NCBI GenBank assembly: GCA_035528375.1
Contig: DATKYS010000132.1
Span: forward strand, 1 to 64,000
Direction: 5' to 3'
Source of the DNA: a bacterium
GTDB lineage: Bacteria; RBG-13-66-14
DNA length: 64,000 nucleotides
This document shows positions 1 to 8,156 of this stretch, one piece after another; positions within the stretch are counted from its first letter, which is position 1, and each line of letters opens with the position of its first letter. The notes under the pieces were generated by a model that was not told the DNA's origin, did no database searches, and worked only from the letters and a program-made list of their open reading frames with translations. A program made the translations under genes and the position numbers.

Positions 1-2228
1 AGGGCCGACCCGTCGAAACCCCCGAGGAGCTCTTCCACCGCGTCGCGGGGGCCATCGCCTCGGCCGACGAAAACTACGCCGACCTGACCCACTCCGTGGA
101 CACGGGGGCCACGACGGCCCGCTTCTACGAGATGATGGCCAACCTCGAGTTCCTGCCCAACTCGCCGACGCTGATGAACGCGGGGCGTGAGCTGGGGCAG
201 CTCTCCGCCTGTTTCGTCCTGCCCGTGGGCGACTCGATGGAGGAGATATTCGACTCGATCAAGCACACCGCACTGATCCATAAATCCGGCGGGGGGACGG
301 GGTTCAGCTTCTCCCGCCTGCGCCCGAAGAACTCGCTGGTGGCCAGCACCATGGGGGTGGCCTCGGGGCCGGTGAGCTTCATGAAGGTGTTCAACGCGGC
401 CACGGAGGCGGTCAAGCAGGGCGGCACGCGCCGCGGAGCCAACATGGGCATCCTGCGCGTGGACCATCCCGACATCCTCGAGTTCATAGACGCCAAGCAG
501 GACCTGGCCCAGCTCACCAACTTCAACATCTCGGTGTCCGTCACCGACGCCTTCATGGACGCCCTGGAGAAGGACGGGACTTACCCCCTCGTCACCCCCA
601 AGGACGGCGAGGTGGTCCGCCACCTGCGGGCCCGGGAGGTTTTCGACAAAATCGTGCACAACGCCTGGGCCACCGGCGAGCCGGGCATCGTCTTCATAGA
701 CCGCATCAACGCCACCAACCCGCTCCTCGAGCTGGGCGAGATAGAGTCCACCAACCCCTGCGGTGAGCAGCCGCTTCTGCCCTACGAGTCGTGCAACCTG
801 GGCAGTCTCAACCTGGGGCGGATGATGAAGCGCTCAGGCGATTCCCACGAGATTGACTGGGACAAGCTGGCCCGCACCGTCCACGACTCCGTGCATTTTC
901 TGGACAACGTCATAGACCTGAACAGCTATCCCCTGGAGGAGATTTCACAACAGACGCGGGCCAACCGCAAGATCGGCCTGGGAGTGATGGGCTTCACCGA
1001 CATGCTGGTCCGGCTGTGGGTCCCCTACGACTCGGCGGAGGCGGTGAAAATCGCCGGGGACGTAATGTCGTTCATCCAGGCCGAGGCTTGCAAGGCGAGC
1101 GAGAAGCTGGCCGAGACGCGCGGGCTTTTCCCGAACTACCCCCACTCGTCCTTCGCCCGCGAGAAGGGCCCCAAGCTGCGCAACGCCGCGCTGACCACCA
1201 TCGCCCCCACCGGCTCCATTTCCATCATCGCAGGCTGCTCGTCGGGAATCGAGCCCTACTTCGCCCTGGCCTTCTACCGCCGGGTGCTCGACGACGACAA
1301 GCTCCCGGAGATCAATCCCCTCTTCCGGGAGGTGGCCGAGAAGCGGGGTTTCGCCTCGGATGACCTGTTCAAGAAGGTGGCGGAGCACGGCTCCGTGGCC
1401 GGCCTCAAGGACGTGCCCGAGGACGTCCGGCGCATCTTCGTCACCGCCCACGAGATAGAGCCCGCAGACCACATCCGCATCCAGGCCGCCTTCCAGAATC
1501 ACGTGGATGCGGCCGTGTCGAAAACCATCAATTTCCCCACGAGCGCCACCGAGGCCCAGATAAAAGAGGCGTACCGGGTGGCCTACGACCTGGGGTGCAA
1601 GGGGATCACCGTTTACCGCGACGGCTCGCGCGACGCGCAGGTCCTCAACATCGGCCGGGAGGAGAAGAAGGTCGAGGAGAAGCTGCGTGAGCCGCGCCCG
1701 CGCCCCATGGTCACCCATGGCCAGACCATCAAGATGACCACCGGTTGCGGAACCCTCTACGTGACCATCAACGAGGACGCCGAGGGCCTGTGCGAGGTTT
1801 TCGCCCAGATGGGCAAGGCCGGCGGGTGCGAGGCCAGCCAGAGCGAGGCGGTGAGCCGCCTCATCTCCACCTCCATCCGCGCCGGCGTGGACGTGAACAA
1901 AATCGTGGACCAGCTCCGCGGCATCCGCTGCCCCACCCCCATCTGGCACGGCGGCGAGCAGATTCTCTCCTGCCCCGACGCCATCGCCCGGGCCATCCAG
2001 TACTACCTCGACCCCGAGAAGCACGGCTTCGGCGGACGCGCCGCCAAGCAGATGACCTTCGAGGCGATAGAGGGCAAGGTGCCGGAAGAACAAGGCGACG
2101 GGAACAACGGCGGCAAGCAGAAGGTGATGCTCCCGGTGAAGTCCGCCTGTCCCGACTGCCACGGCCAGCTCTACTTCGCCGAAGGGTGCCTGATTTGCCC
2201 GGCCTGCGGCTACTCGAAGTGCAGTTAA
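1..2228 (+). CDS. nrdJ: Adenosylcobalamin-dependent (class II) ribonucleotide reductase, 5' end outside the window
   Basis: Reduces ribonucleotides to deoxyribonucleotides in the cytoplasm using a B12-generated thiyl radical. The frame is already open at base 3, so 741 residues are visible and the N-terminus is missing; a GTG at 96 is internal to the conserved region and is not the start. Family signatures are SPTLMNAGR and LSACF near bases 160-215, SGGGTGFSFSRLRP near 290, GTRRGANMG near 425 and the radical-cysteine motif NPCGE near 760. A TSCPD-type domain follows (TGCGTLYVTI near 1740 to LSCPDAIARAI near 1980). The tail carries a CPDC...CPAC zinc-ribbon-like pair and ends KCS, as expected for the redox-active C-terminus that recycles the active-site disulfide. 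Being oxygen-independent but oxygen-tolerant, class II enzymes suit variable oxygen. Assignment is secure. Confidence 0.95.
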   Translation, partial: GRPVETPEELFHRVAGAIASADENYADLTHSVDTGATTARFYEMMANLEFLPNSPTLMNAGRELGQLSACFVLPVGDSMEEIFDSIKHTALIHKSGGGTGFSFSRLRPKNSLVASTMGVASGPVSFMKVFNAATEAVKQGGTRRGANMGILRVDHPDILEFIDAKQDLAQLTNFNISVSVTDAFMDALEKDGTYPLVTPKDGEVVRHLRAREVFDKIVHNAWATGEPGIVFIDRINATNPLLELGEIESTNPCGEQPLLPYESCNLGSLNLGRMMKRSGDSHEIDWDKLARTVHDSVHFLDNVIDLNSYPLEEISQQTRANRKIGLGVMGFTDMLVRLWVPYDSAEAVKIAGDVMSFIQAEACKASEKLAETRGLFPNYPHSSFAREKGPKLRNAALTTIAPTGSISIIAGCSSGIEPYFALAFYRRVLDDDKLPEINPLFREVAEKRGFASDDLFKKVAEHGSVAGLKDVPEDVRRIFVTAHEIEPADHIRIQAAFQNHVDAAVSKTINFPTSATEAQIKEAYRVAYDLGCKGITVYRDGSRDAQVLNIGREEKKVEEKLREPRPRPMVTHGQTIKMTTGCGTLYVTINEDAEGLCEVFAQMGKAGGCEASQSEAVSRLISTSIRAGVDVNKIVDQLRGIRCPTPIWHGGEQILSCPDAIARAIQYYLDPEKHGFGGRAAKQMTFEAIEGKVPEEQGDGNNGGKQKVMLPVKSACPDCHGQLYFAEGCLICPACGYSKCS

Positions 2229-2324
2229 CCCCCGTTCGGTGAGGTTTTCTCCGTATCGAGGCCGGCGGGCGCTGACCGCGGATACGATGCGTCGAGCTGT
2301 TTTGCTCTATTCCAAGGGGTAACG

Positions 2325-2675
2325 ATGCACGAATATGGGGCTTACTGCGGGCTGGACTGCGACGCCTGCGAGGCGCGGCTGGCCCACGTGGACAACGACT
2401 TGGCCAAATTGGAAGAGCTGGCCCGCAAGGCCCGCGAGGAGTGGGGCATGGCCGACGCCACCGCCGAGGACACCCGCTGCGTCGGCTGTTACGGCGACCC
2501 GCCCGACCCGCTCATCGGGTACTGCCTCGAGTGCGGCATCCGGGCCTGCGCCCGGGGGAGGGGTGTTTCCACCTGCGCCGAGTGCCCCGACTACGCCTGC
2601 GAGCAACTCCGGGGTTTCATCGAAAAGTCCCCCGAGGCCAAGGGGAACCTGGAGGCCCGCCGAGCTGAGATGTAA
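2325..2675 (+). CDS. DUF3795 cysteine-rich protein
   Basis: A 116-residue cytoplasmic protein with 11 cysteines in the DUF3795 pattern: CGLDCDAC at the N-terminus, CVGC and CLECGIRACA in the middle and CAECPDYAC near the end. The spacing suggests metal or Fe-S binding, but the family function is not established. ATG at 2325 is preceded by AAGGGG with good spacing. It stands alone 96 bases after nrdJ and is closed by a strong hairpin terminator at 2733-2756. Confidence 0.85.
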   Translation: MHEYGAYCGLDCDACEARLAHVDNDLAKLEELARKAREEWGMADATAEDTRCVGCYGDPPDPLIGYCLECGIRACARGRGVSTCAECPDYACEQLRGFIEKSPEAKGNLEARRAEM

Positions 2676-2732
2676 ACCGCCGCCCCGTTTCCCGTCTCTG
2701 TACCGAGTTGTAACCGTGAAGTCCGAAACAAG

Positions 2733-2756
2733 AAAGGCGGCCCGTGCCGCCTTTTT
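2733..2756. terminator. Bidirectional intrinsic terminator
   Basis: A perfect 9-bp stem (AAAGGCGGC / GCCGCCTTT) with a 4-base loop and a T run. It ends the DUF3795 transcript on the plus strand; the A run on the other side lets it also stop minus-strand transcription leaving the AT-rich island. Confidence 0.85.
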
Positions 2757-2770
2757 AATATCGCTTTAAT

Positions 2771-3028
2771 TCAAACTTCATTGACTTCTTGGATGGGGGT
2801 ACCTGTACCTGAAGGGATTGTAACCACATTGAATTCCCCACAGTTAGGGCAAGTGAAAGGACTTGTGTTAAAAGTGTTAACTGGGAATATAATTTTACAC
2901 GCCGGACACCAAGCAGCTGCGTTATTTCCCAACGCCCAAATAGGAAATGACCTTCTATTTAACAGATTTTCCGGTATTTGCCTGTATGATTCTTGACCTA
3001 CTGCGCCGTATTTGTATCTCATTCCCAT
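2771..3028 (-). CDS. Small zinc-ribbon protein in AT-rich island
   Basis: An 85-residue protein, unrecognised as a family. It has two CxxC knuckles about 16 residues apart (WCPAC and TCPNC), a typical zinc-ribbon arrangement, and a polar tail. ATG at 3028 (a GTG at 3031 is the alternative) follows a purine-rich AAGGAAAGGTGAGG stretch. Base composition (about 38% GC in one line counted) is far below the surrounding chromosome. It lies downstream of the 237-residue AT-rich gene on the same strand with an 85-base gap. Probably acquired; function unknown. Confidence 0.55.
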   Translation of the reverse strand: MGMRYKYGAVGQESYRQIPENLLNRRSFPIWALGNNAAAWCPACKIIFPVNTFNTSPFTCPNCGEFNVVTIPSGTGTPIQEVNEV

Positions 3029-3116
3029 CACCTCACCTTTCCTTTAGAGTTGAAAAAATCATTTTGTCCTGATAGAGTGCTAGGTAATTTAATGTATGTT
3101 TCTGTACAGCTATATT

Positions 3117-3830
3117 TTAGTATCTGTTTATGAAATCTAAGAATTTCAAACCAGATGTGTCAATTATATTTGTGTGGTATTTGTTTGTATCATATTTATA
3201 CTTATCATCTTGAATGTTTTGTTGTTTTGTATAACCACCATATAAGAAGAAAATGTGTGTAGAGGTGATTATTGATTGAGCAATGTCGGATGGTAAGTCT
3301 GGTAATGCTTCTTTAATTAGTAAATATTGTGGACTATTAGGTGGATTGTGTTGTAAAAACCTATCATAAATGTCTTTCTGCACTGATATTTCTAAGAGAG
3401 TTAGATGTAAACTTGTTAGGCTATTAAGGCAATGTAAATAATAGTCAGCTAAATCTAATTCTATACGTTCTTTTTTTGATATATTTAAAATAGCATTTTT
3501 ATAATTATTAATTTTGCTTGTATTCTTGGCGGTTGTGGCACTTATTAAAACGTCTTCGAAAAAACAGGTGTATTCATCGGTTCGAAGAAAATTATCATCT
3601 AATATATGCTTATTCGATAATTCATTCAAACCCGCTGCTATTTCGAATAGTAATCTTTTTAATACATCAAATCTCCTTTTAGTAATTCGATAGCTAATAA
3701 TATTATCTATTGATGAACCAACTATTGGAAATGCCGTTATAAGTGGCTTAATAATAGATTCATATAGTTCTTCATGTGGTTTTGATAAATCTCTAAGGTA
3801 ATCGTATAATTTATTATTTGCTTCTACCAC
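3117..3830 (-). CDS. Hypothetical protein, AT-rich, probably horizontally acquired
   Basis: A 237-residue protein with no family I can name. It is rich in Ile, Asn and Lys with many ATA, AAT and TTA codons; three lines counted (180 bases) average about 26% GC. No signal peptide. The N-terminal third contains a PIVGS segment (residues about 35-40) followed by an amphipathic helix with RITKRRFDVLKRLL; the rest looks alpha-helical. The GTG start at 3830 lies five bases after the pilQ stop, so it could be read through from pilQ, with CGGAG at the pilQ stop serving as ribosome-binding site. A stand-alone accessory gene is possible; no defence or toxin role can be claimed from sequence alone. Confidence 0.6.
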   Translation of the reverse strand: MVEANNKLYDYLRDLSKPHEELYESIIKPLITAFPIVGSSIDNIISYRITKRRFDVLKRLLFEIAAGLNELSNKHILDDNFLRTDEYTCFFEDVLISATTAKNTSKINNYKNAILNISKKERIELDLADYYLHCLNSLTSLHLTLLEISVQKDIYDRFLQHNPPNSPQYLLIKEALPDLPSDIAQSIITSTHIFFLYGGYTKQQNIQDDKYKYDTNKYHTNIIDTSGLKFLDFINRY

Positions 3831-3835
3831 AGAGT

Positions 3836-5878
3836 TTACTCCGGGCGGACCAGGTGCGGGGTGACGAATATCAACAGCTCGCGCACCTCGTCGGAATCCG
3901 ACGTGCTCTTGAACAACAGGCCCAGTACCGGGATGCTGGATAACAGCGGCACCCCCTGCTCAATCGATTCGGTCTTGCGCCGCAGGAGGCCGCCGATGAC
4001 GCCGGTCTCGCCGTTCTGCAGCAACAGTGTGGTGCTGGCCTCGGTGGTGTCCACCTGGAACTCGAGCCCCGGCGCCGGGGTGCGGGACATCTCCGAAATC
4101 TCCGGCCGGATGTCCAGGGTTATCTCGTTGACCGAGTTCACGTGGGGGGTGACCGAGAGCTTGATGCCCACGTCGTAGAGCTCGACGTAGGTGTTGCCGT
4201 TCTCGTCGAGTAGGTTGACGGGGATGCGGCTGCCGACGAGGATGCGGGCCTCCTGGTTGTCCAGGGTGGTGATGCGGGGGGCAGAGAGGATGTTGGTGTC
4301 GGTGTCGGCGGCGTTGGCCTGGAGGGTCGCCTGGAGTGTGGCGGCGTCGAGGGCCGTGCGGCCGGTGGCGGTGAGGGTGCCGGCGTTGGACGGGGTGTCT
4401 ATGACCACCGAGTTGCCCCGGAGACCGAACTCCCAGTCTATGCCCAGCTCGGTGAGGGTGGTGATGCGCACGTCGAAAATTTTCGCCTCGATCATCACCT
4501 GGGCGGTGCGGGCGTCGAGCTGCTCGACCAGTCGGCGGATGCGGTCGCGGCGCTCCAGGGTGTCGGTGACGATGAGGGAGTTGGTCCGCGGCTCGACCTG
4601 AATCTGGCCCCGGTCCGAAATCATGGACTCGAAGCTGGCCTTGAGGCTGGCCGCCGTGGCGTAGCGCAGGGTGATTATCTCGGTGCCCACGGGCGAGGCG
4701 GCCTCGGCCTCGGCCATCTTCACCAGCTCCTCGGGGGTGTTGACCCGGATGATGGAGCCCTCGACGCGGTAGGAGAGGCCGTGGGCGGCCAGAATCACGC
4801 GCAGCGCCTCGTCCCAGGGCACGTCGCGCAGGGCGACGGTGACCTTGCCGGTGACGTTGGGCCCGGCCACGATGTTCATCCCCGTCTCGAAGGCCAGCAT
4901 CCGCAGGACGTTGCCGATGTCGGCGTCCTTCAGGTCCATGGATATGCGCTTGCCCGAGGGGATGGTGCCTCCCCCGCTCGAGCCGCCGTAGCCCGTCTCG
5001 GCGGTGTAGGTCTCGGTGGTGTGGTAGGAGGTGGAGCCGACGCCCGACTCGGCGACCTCGGCGGTGACGTAGGTCTCCACGCGCTCCAGGTCCACGCTGG
5101 AGGTGTAGCCGTAGCTCAGGCCGGCGAAGGGATCGGTCTCCTCGGTGATGACGTCCAGGTAGAGGGCGTTGCCCCGGCGGGTGATGAGGTAGGGGTAGTC
5201 GCCGGTGGTCTGGGTGACGACGCGGACGATGCGCTGGGGGGTGGTGGAGTACTGTGTGGCGCTGACCTTGACCAATCCGCCCCGGTCCAGGTAGAGGGTC
5301 GGCTGGTCGAGGTCCACCCGGGCGCCGATCAGGTCCAGCACGAAGGTCCGCGGCGATACGGTCTTAGAGAAATCGAACTTCAGCGGCGCGTCGGCGGTAA
5401 TCTCTATCCGGGTCTTGCCGATGAGCTCGCGCACCTCGATGTCGCCGACCGCGGCTATCTCCGCCGTAATCCGCTCCTCGGGCCGTCCCCCGGGCGGGGC
5501 GGGGAAGCGGACCTCGATGGTGTTGCCCTCCTTCGTCAGGTAGTAGGGTTCGAACCGGGTCAGATCAATGACCACGCGGACTATCTTGGAGGGTATCTCC
5601 GAGTACTGGCTGGAGCGGATGCGCTGTATGTTATGGCCGGTCTCGACCTTGACCAGGGGGTCGCACTGGTGGACCGAGTTCTTGATGTCCACGATGACCC
5701 GGGGCGGGTCCTCCAGGGAGAAGACGTCGTAAACCAGGGAGGCGTCGCCGGTGATGGTGACTATCTCGTCGCCGCCGGCGTCGGTGGAGAACTCGACGGA
5801 GGATACGCGGGGCGCCTGGGCGAGGGCGATCGTCGCCGACAGGAAAACGATGAGCAATAACGGGGGTCTGACTCTCAC
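3836..5878 (-). CDS. pilQ: PilQ-like type IV pilus secretin with AMIN domains
   Basis: Outer-membrane secretin through which a type IV pilus or related fibre would pass. From the N-terminus: signal peptide (RPPLLLIVFLSATIALAQ), two AMIN-like peptidoglycan-binding regions (about residues 25-110 and 135-215), a low-complexity Ser/Thr/Gly linker, an STN/N0 domain (GKRISMDLKDADIGNVLRML), an N1 domain ending in LVEQLDARTAQVMIEAKI, and the secretin barrel (LSAPRITTLDNQEARI; GVPLLSSIPVLGLLFKST; ELLIFVTPHLVRPE). GTG at 5878 is chosen (680 residues): it has GGGA seven bases upstream and a good promoter at 5916-5943, whereas the ATG at 5953 would lie upstream of that promoter. No other pil genes are in the window. 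Confidence 0.9.
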   Translation of the reverse strand: MRVRPPLLLIVFLSATIALAQAPRVSSVEFSTDAGGDEIVTITGDASLVYDVFSLEDPPRVIVDIKNSVHQCDPLVKVETGHNIQRIRSSQYSEIPSKIVRVVIDLTRFEPYYLTKEGNTIEVRFPAPPGGRPEERITAEIAAVGDIEVRELIGKTRIEITADAPLKFDFSKTVSPRTFVLDLIGARVDLDQPTLYLDRGGLVKVSATQYSTTPQRIVRVVTQTTGDYPYLITRRGNALYLDVITEETDPFAGLSYGYTSSVDLERVETYVTAEVAESGVGSTSYHTTETYTAETGYGGSSGGGTIPSGKRISMDLKDADIGNVLRMLAFETGMNIVAGPNVTGKVTVALRDVPWDEALRVILAAHGLSYRVEGSIIRVNTPEELVKMAEAEAASPVGTEIITLRYATAASLKASFESMISDRGQIQVEPRTNSLIVTDTLERRDRIRRLVEQLDARTAQVMIEAKIFDVRITTLTELGIDWEFGLRGNSVVIDTPSNAGTLTATGRTALDAATLQATLQANAADTDTNILSAPRITTLDNQEARILVGSRIPVNLLDENGNTYVELYDVGIKLSVTPHVNSVNEITLDIRPEISEMSRTPAPGLEFQVDTTEASTTLLLQNGETGVIGGLLRRKTESIEQGVPLLSSIPVLGLLFKSTSDSDEVRELLIFVTPHLVRPE

Positions 5879-5915
5879 GGCCACTTCCCGTTCGGGGCGG
5901 GTATTCTTCCCCTGA

Positions 5916-5943
5916 AGTATAGCAGAAATCGAGGGTGATGCAA
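5916..5943 (-). promoter_or_regulatory. Sigma-70-type promoter for pilQ
   Basis: On the minus strand TTGCAT, 16 bases, TATACT. The -10 ends 37 bases before the GTG start at 5878, which supports that start. Confidence 0.7.
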
Positions 5944-6020
5944 GGGTGTGCAACCCCTTCTGACTGACCGCCCCCCGCCGGACGGCGCTTCGATCATACG
6001 GACGGGGCGCGTTTTACCGG

Positions 6021-6518
6021 TCACCAGCCCTCGACGATGCGGTCCACGACACGCTGGGCCAGGAGGTTGACCGACTCGGTGTAGGCCTCCGCCTCGGTCC
6101 CGCTCCCCGCGCCGGTCTCGACGTCGTAGTACGTCACGCGCTCGGAGAGGGAGGTGTCCCGCCAGAGGTCGCGTTTGGCGTCCAGGTCCCGGAAGACCAC
6201 CTCGAGCTCCACGGTGAGCTCGCGTTTTTTCACCGCCTCCTCCACGTCGTAGGCCACGGCGCGGGTGACGTAGCTGGTGATGGTGACCAGGAGGAGGGAG
6301 TCGGCGCGCGCCTCGGGGGCCACGGTCAGGGGCGAGTTGACCAGGAGTTCCTCGATGATGGCGGCGGTGAGCTCCTGCTCGATGCCGTACTCGAATGTGG
6401 CGTTGGCGACGGTGGGCACCGCCACCGACTCGATTCCCGGCGGCAGGTTGGGGCTGAAGGTGTAGCGGCAGCCCGCGGTAAGGACCAGCGCCACGAGTGG
6501 AGCGACGATTCTCCTCAC
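6021..6518 (-). CDS. lptE: LptE-like LPS-assembly lipoprotein
   Basis: A 165-residue lipoprotein of the LptE family, the plug of the LptD translocon that inserts lipopolysaccharide in the outer membrane. Signal peptide with lipobox LTAGC (Cys17), then CRYTFSP and the typical IESVAVPTVANATFEYGIEQELTAAI-type beginning of the domain (residues 29-55), followed by an alternating strand pattern. GTG start at 6518 overlaps the rdgB stop by four bases (GTGA), indicating translational coupling. LptE is poorly conserved, so the call rests on length, lipobox and N-terminal pattern. Confidence 0.8.
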   Translation of the reverse strand: MRRIVAPLVALVLTAGCRYTFSPNLPPGIESVAVPTVANATFEYGIEQELTAAIIEELLVNSPLTVAPEARADSLLLVTITSYVTRAVAYDVEEAVKKRELTVELEVVFRDLDAKRDLWRDTSLSERVTYYDVETGAGSGTEAEAYTESVNLLAQRVVDRIVEGW

Positions 6519-7180
6519 GGCCGTTCCTCTTTCAGGAAGTCCACGAGCCGCTTCAGCGCTCGGCCGCGGTGGCTGACGGCGTGCTTGGCCTCCGGGGAAT
6601 GTTGGGCGAAGGTAAGCTCCGACCCCTCGGGGATGAAGAGGGGGTCGTAACCGAATCCCCCGTCGCCTACCGGCCGGTCCCCGATCCGCCCCTCCACCTT
6701 CCCCACGGCGGCCAGGAGAACCTCCCCCGCCGGAGTGACCAGGGCGACGGCGCAGGTGTAGCGGGCGATGCGGTCGGAGAATCCCTCGAGCTCGGCGAGG
6801 AGCCGCACGTTGTTGAGCGAATCCGCGGGGACGTCCGTCGCCGTCAGCGGACGGCCTCCGGGGTATTCTGGATAAATGCCGCGAAGCATTTCGGCGTCGA
6901 GGGCGTGGTACCGGGCGGAGAAGATACCCGGCGCGCCGCCCAGGGTGTCCACGGACAGCCCCGAGTCCTCGCCCAGCCCCAGGTCGCCGAACCTCTCGGC
7001 TACGGCGGTGGCCTTGAGGACGGCGTTTTCGGTGAAGCTCCGGCCGGTCTCGGCAATCTCGAGGGTGCCCGCGGGGTCGAGCTCCAGGAGGGAGACCGGG
7101 TGGTACCCCTCGGTTCCGAGGATGTCCCGGAGCTCGCGGAGCTTGTCGGGGTTTCGGCTGGCGATCAGGATGCGGCTCAT
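6515..7180 (-). CDS. rdgB: Non-canonical purine NTP pyrophosphatase, RdgB/HAM1 family
   Basis: Hydrolyses dITP, ITP and XTP to monophosphates, cleaning the nucleotide pool. 221 residues. Family motifs are SRNPDKLREL (residues 7-16), FTENAVLKA (about 49), GEDSGLSVDTLGGAPGIFSARY (about 70-91, split here only for description), FGYDPLF (about 178) and AVSHRGRAL near the C-terminus. First gene of a two-gene operon with lptE. Confidence 0.95.
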   Translation of the reverse strand: MSRILIASRNPDKLRELRDILGTEGYHPVSLLELDPAGTLEIAETGRSFTENAVLKATAVAERFGDLGLGEDSGLSVDTLGGAPGIFSARYHALDAEMLRGIYPEYPGGRPLTATDVPADSLNNVRLLAELEGFSDRIARYTCAVALVTPAGEVLLAAVGKVEGRIGDRPVGDGGFGYDPLFIPEGSELTFAQHSPEAKHAVSHRGRALKRLVDFLKEERP

Positions 7181-7225
7181 GGTTTAAAATAATTCATGCG
7201 TTTATTAATTAAATTAATTTTGCAC

Positions 7226-7254
7226 TTGACATTATAAATGTTTCTCGCTACACT
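7226..7254 (+). promoter_or_regulatory. Strong sigma-70-type promoter for the DUF2089/SHOCT-like cassette
   Basis: TTGACA, 17 bases, TACACT. It sits in an AT-rich spacer (7181-7250) between divergent rdgB and the cassette. Predicted start of transcription near 7261, leaving a leader of about 97 bases before the ATG at 7358. Confidence 0.85.
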
Positions 7255-7357
7255 TTCTCTCGGACCGGGTGAACGCGCAAAGAAGAAGTCGCCAACCTGG
7301 ACATTTTACCAGACGCACGGGATCCGTACTGAGCCAAAATCGTCCGAGGAGCCGAAA

Positions 7358-7759
7358 ATGCCCTATCCCATACCCGGCCACTGCCCCGTCTGCGGCAAGG
7401 AGTTCAACGTCACCGAGCTCCTCTGCAAGAGCTGCCGCGCCACTCTGCGCGGTGACTTCACCCTCTGCGATTTCTGCCGCCTGAGCTCTGAACAGCGCGC
7501 CTTCCTGAAGCACTTCGTCGCCGTCGGCGGGAGCATCAAGGACATGGAGGGCATCCTGGGCATCAGCTACCCCACGGTGAAAAAGCGGCTGGCCGAGCTG
7601 GCCGACATCCTGGGCGTGGGGCACCGATTCCCCCGACCGGACCCCAAACGGGCGGCCGCCGAGAGGCTCAGGTTGCTGGAGATGCTGGCGGCCGGCGAGA
7701 TGACGGCCGACGAGGTTTCCAAACGGTTCGAGGAGATGAACGAAGAGGAGGAACGATGA
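7358..7759 (+). CDS. DUF2089 zinc-finger/helix-turn-helix regulator
   Basis: A 133-residue protein. The N-terminus holds a zinc ribbon (CPVCG...LLCKSC, residues about 9-28) and a further CDFC pair; the middle is the DUF2089 helix-turn-helix segment, with GGSIKDMEGILGISYPTVKKRL matching the family recognition-helix pattern (LGISYPTV). The C-terminal 35 residues resemble the SHOCT-like helical pair (LLEMLAAGEMTADEVSKRF). The family is regarded as DNA-binding; targets are unknown. ATG at 7358 has GAGGAG five bases upstream; upstream in-frame codons precede or overlap the promoter. The stop overlaps the next start by ATGA. Confidence 0.85.
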   Translation: MPYPIPGHCPVCGKEFNVTELLCKSCRATLRGDFTLCDFCRLSSEQRAFLKHFVAVGGSIKDMEGILGISYPTVKKRLAELADILGVGHRFPRPDPKRAAAERLRLLEMLAAGEMTADEVSKRFEEMNEEEER

Positions 7760-8136
7760 CCGCCGAGGAGAGAAAGAAAATACTGGAGATGGTGGCCGAC
7801 GGGACCGTCACCACCGACGAGGCCGAACGGCTGTTCACCGCCGCCGGACCCGACGACGACACACCGAGGATCGTCCGGGCCGACAACAAGTTCCTGATCA
7901 TCAAGGTTCATCAGGGCGACAAGACCAACGTAAACGTGCGCGTACCGCTCGCCCTGGCCCGGCTGGCCAAGATGTTCATCCCCAAGGACATCGAGGTCAA
8001 CGGCAAGCCGCTCAACGTTGACATGGACCAGATCATCAACCTCGTGGAGTCCGAGGTCGAGGGCAACATCGTCGAGGTGCACCAGGAGGACGACGACTCC
8101 GGCGAGATTACCGACGTGGAAATTTATCTCGAATAA
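7756..8136 (+). CDS. SHOCT-like domain protein, copy 1
   Basis: A 126-residue cytoplasmic protein. Residues 1-35 are a SHOCT-like helical hairpin (ERKKILEMVADGTVTTDEAERLF), as at the N-terminus of YvlB/LiaX-type proteins. After a short acidic linker comes a conserved region LIIKVHQGDKTNVNVRVPLA and an acidic C-terminus ending IYLE. Overlaps the DUF2089 gene by four bases and is followed 20 bases later by a paralogue with the same layout. Probably an adaptor or sensor acting with the DUF2089 regulator; inferred from position only. Confidence 0.75.
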   Translation: MTAEERKKILEMVADGTVTTDEAERLFTAAGPDDDTPRIVRADNKFLIIKVHQGDKTNVNVRVPLALARLAKMFIPKDIEVNGKPLNVDMDQIINLVESEVEGNIVEVHQEDDDSGEITDVEIYLE

Positions 8137-8156
8137 CGGCACTACGGGAGGCAGAG

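Noticed and set aside
945-2162. Long minus-strand open frame opposite nrdJ (405 codons)
   Set aside because: High-GC shadow: repetitive Gly/Val/Ala/His composition, no ribosome-binding site, lies wholly antisense to a strongly conserved enzyme.
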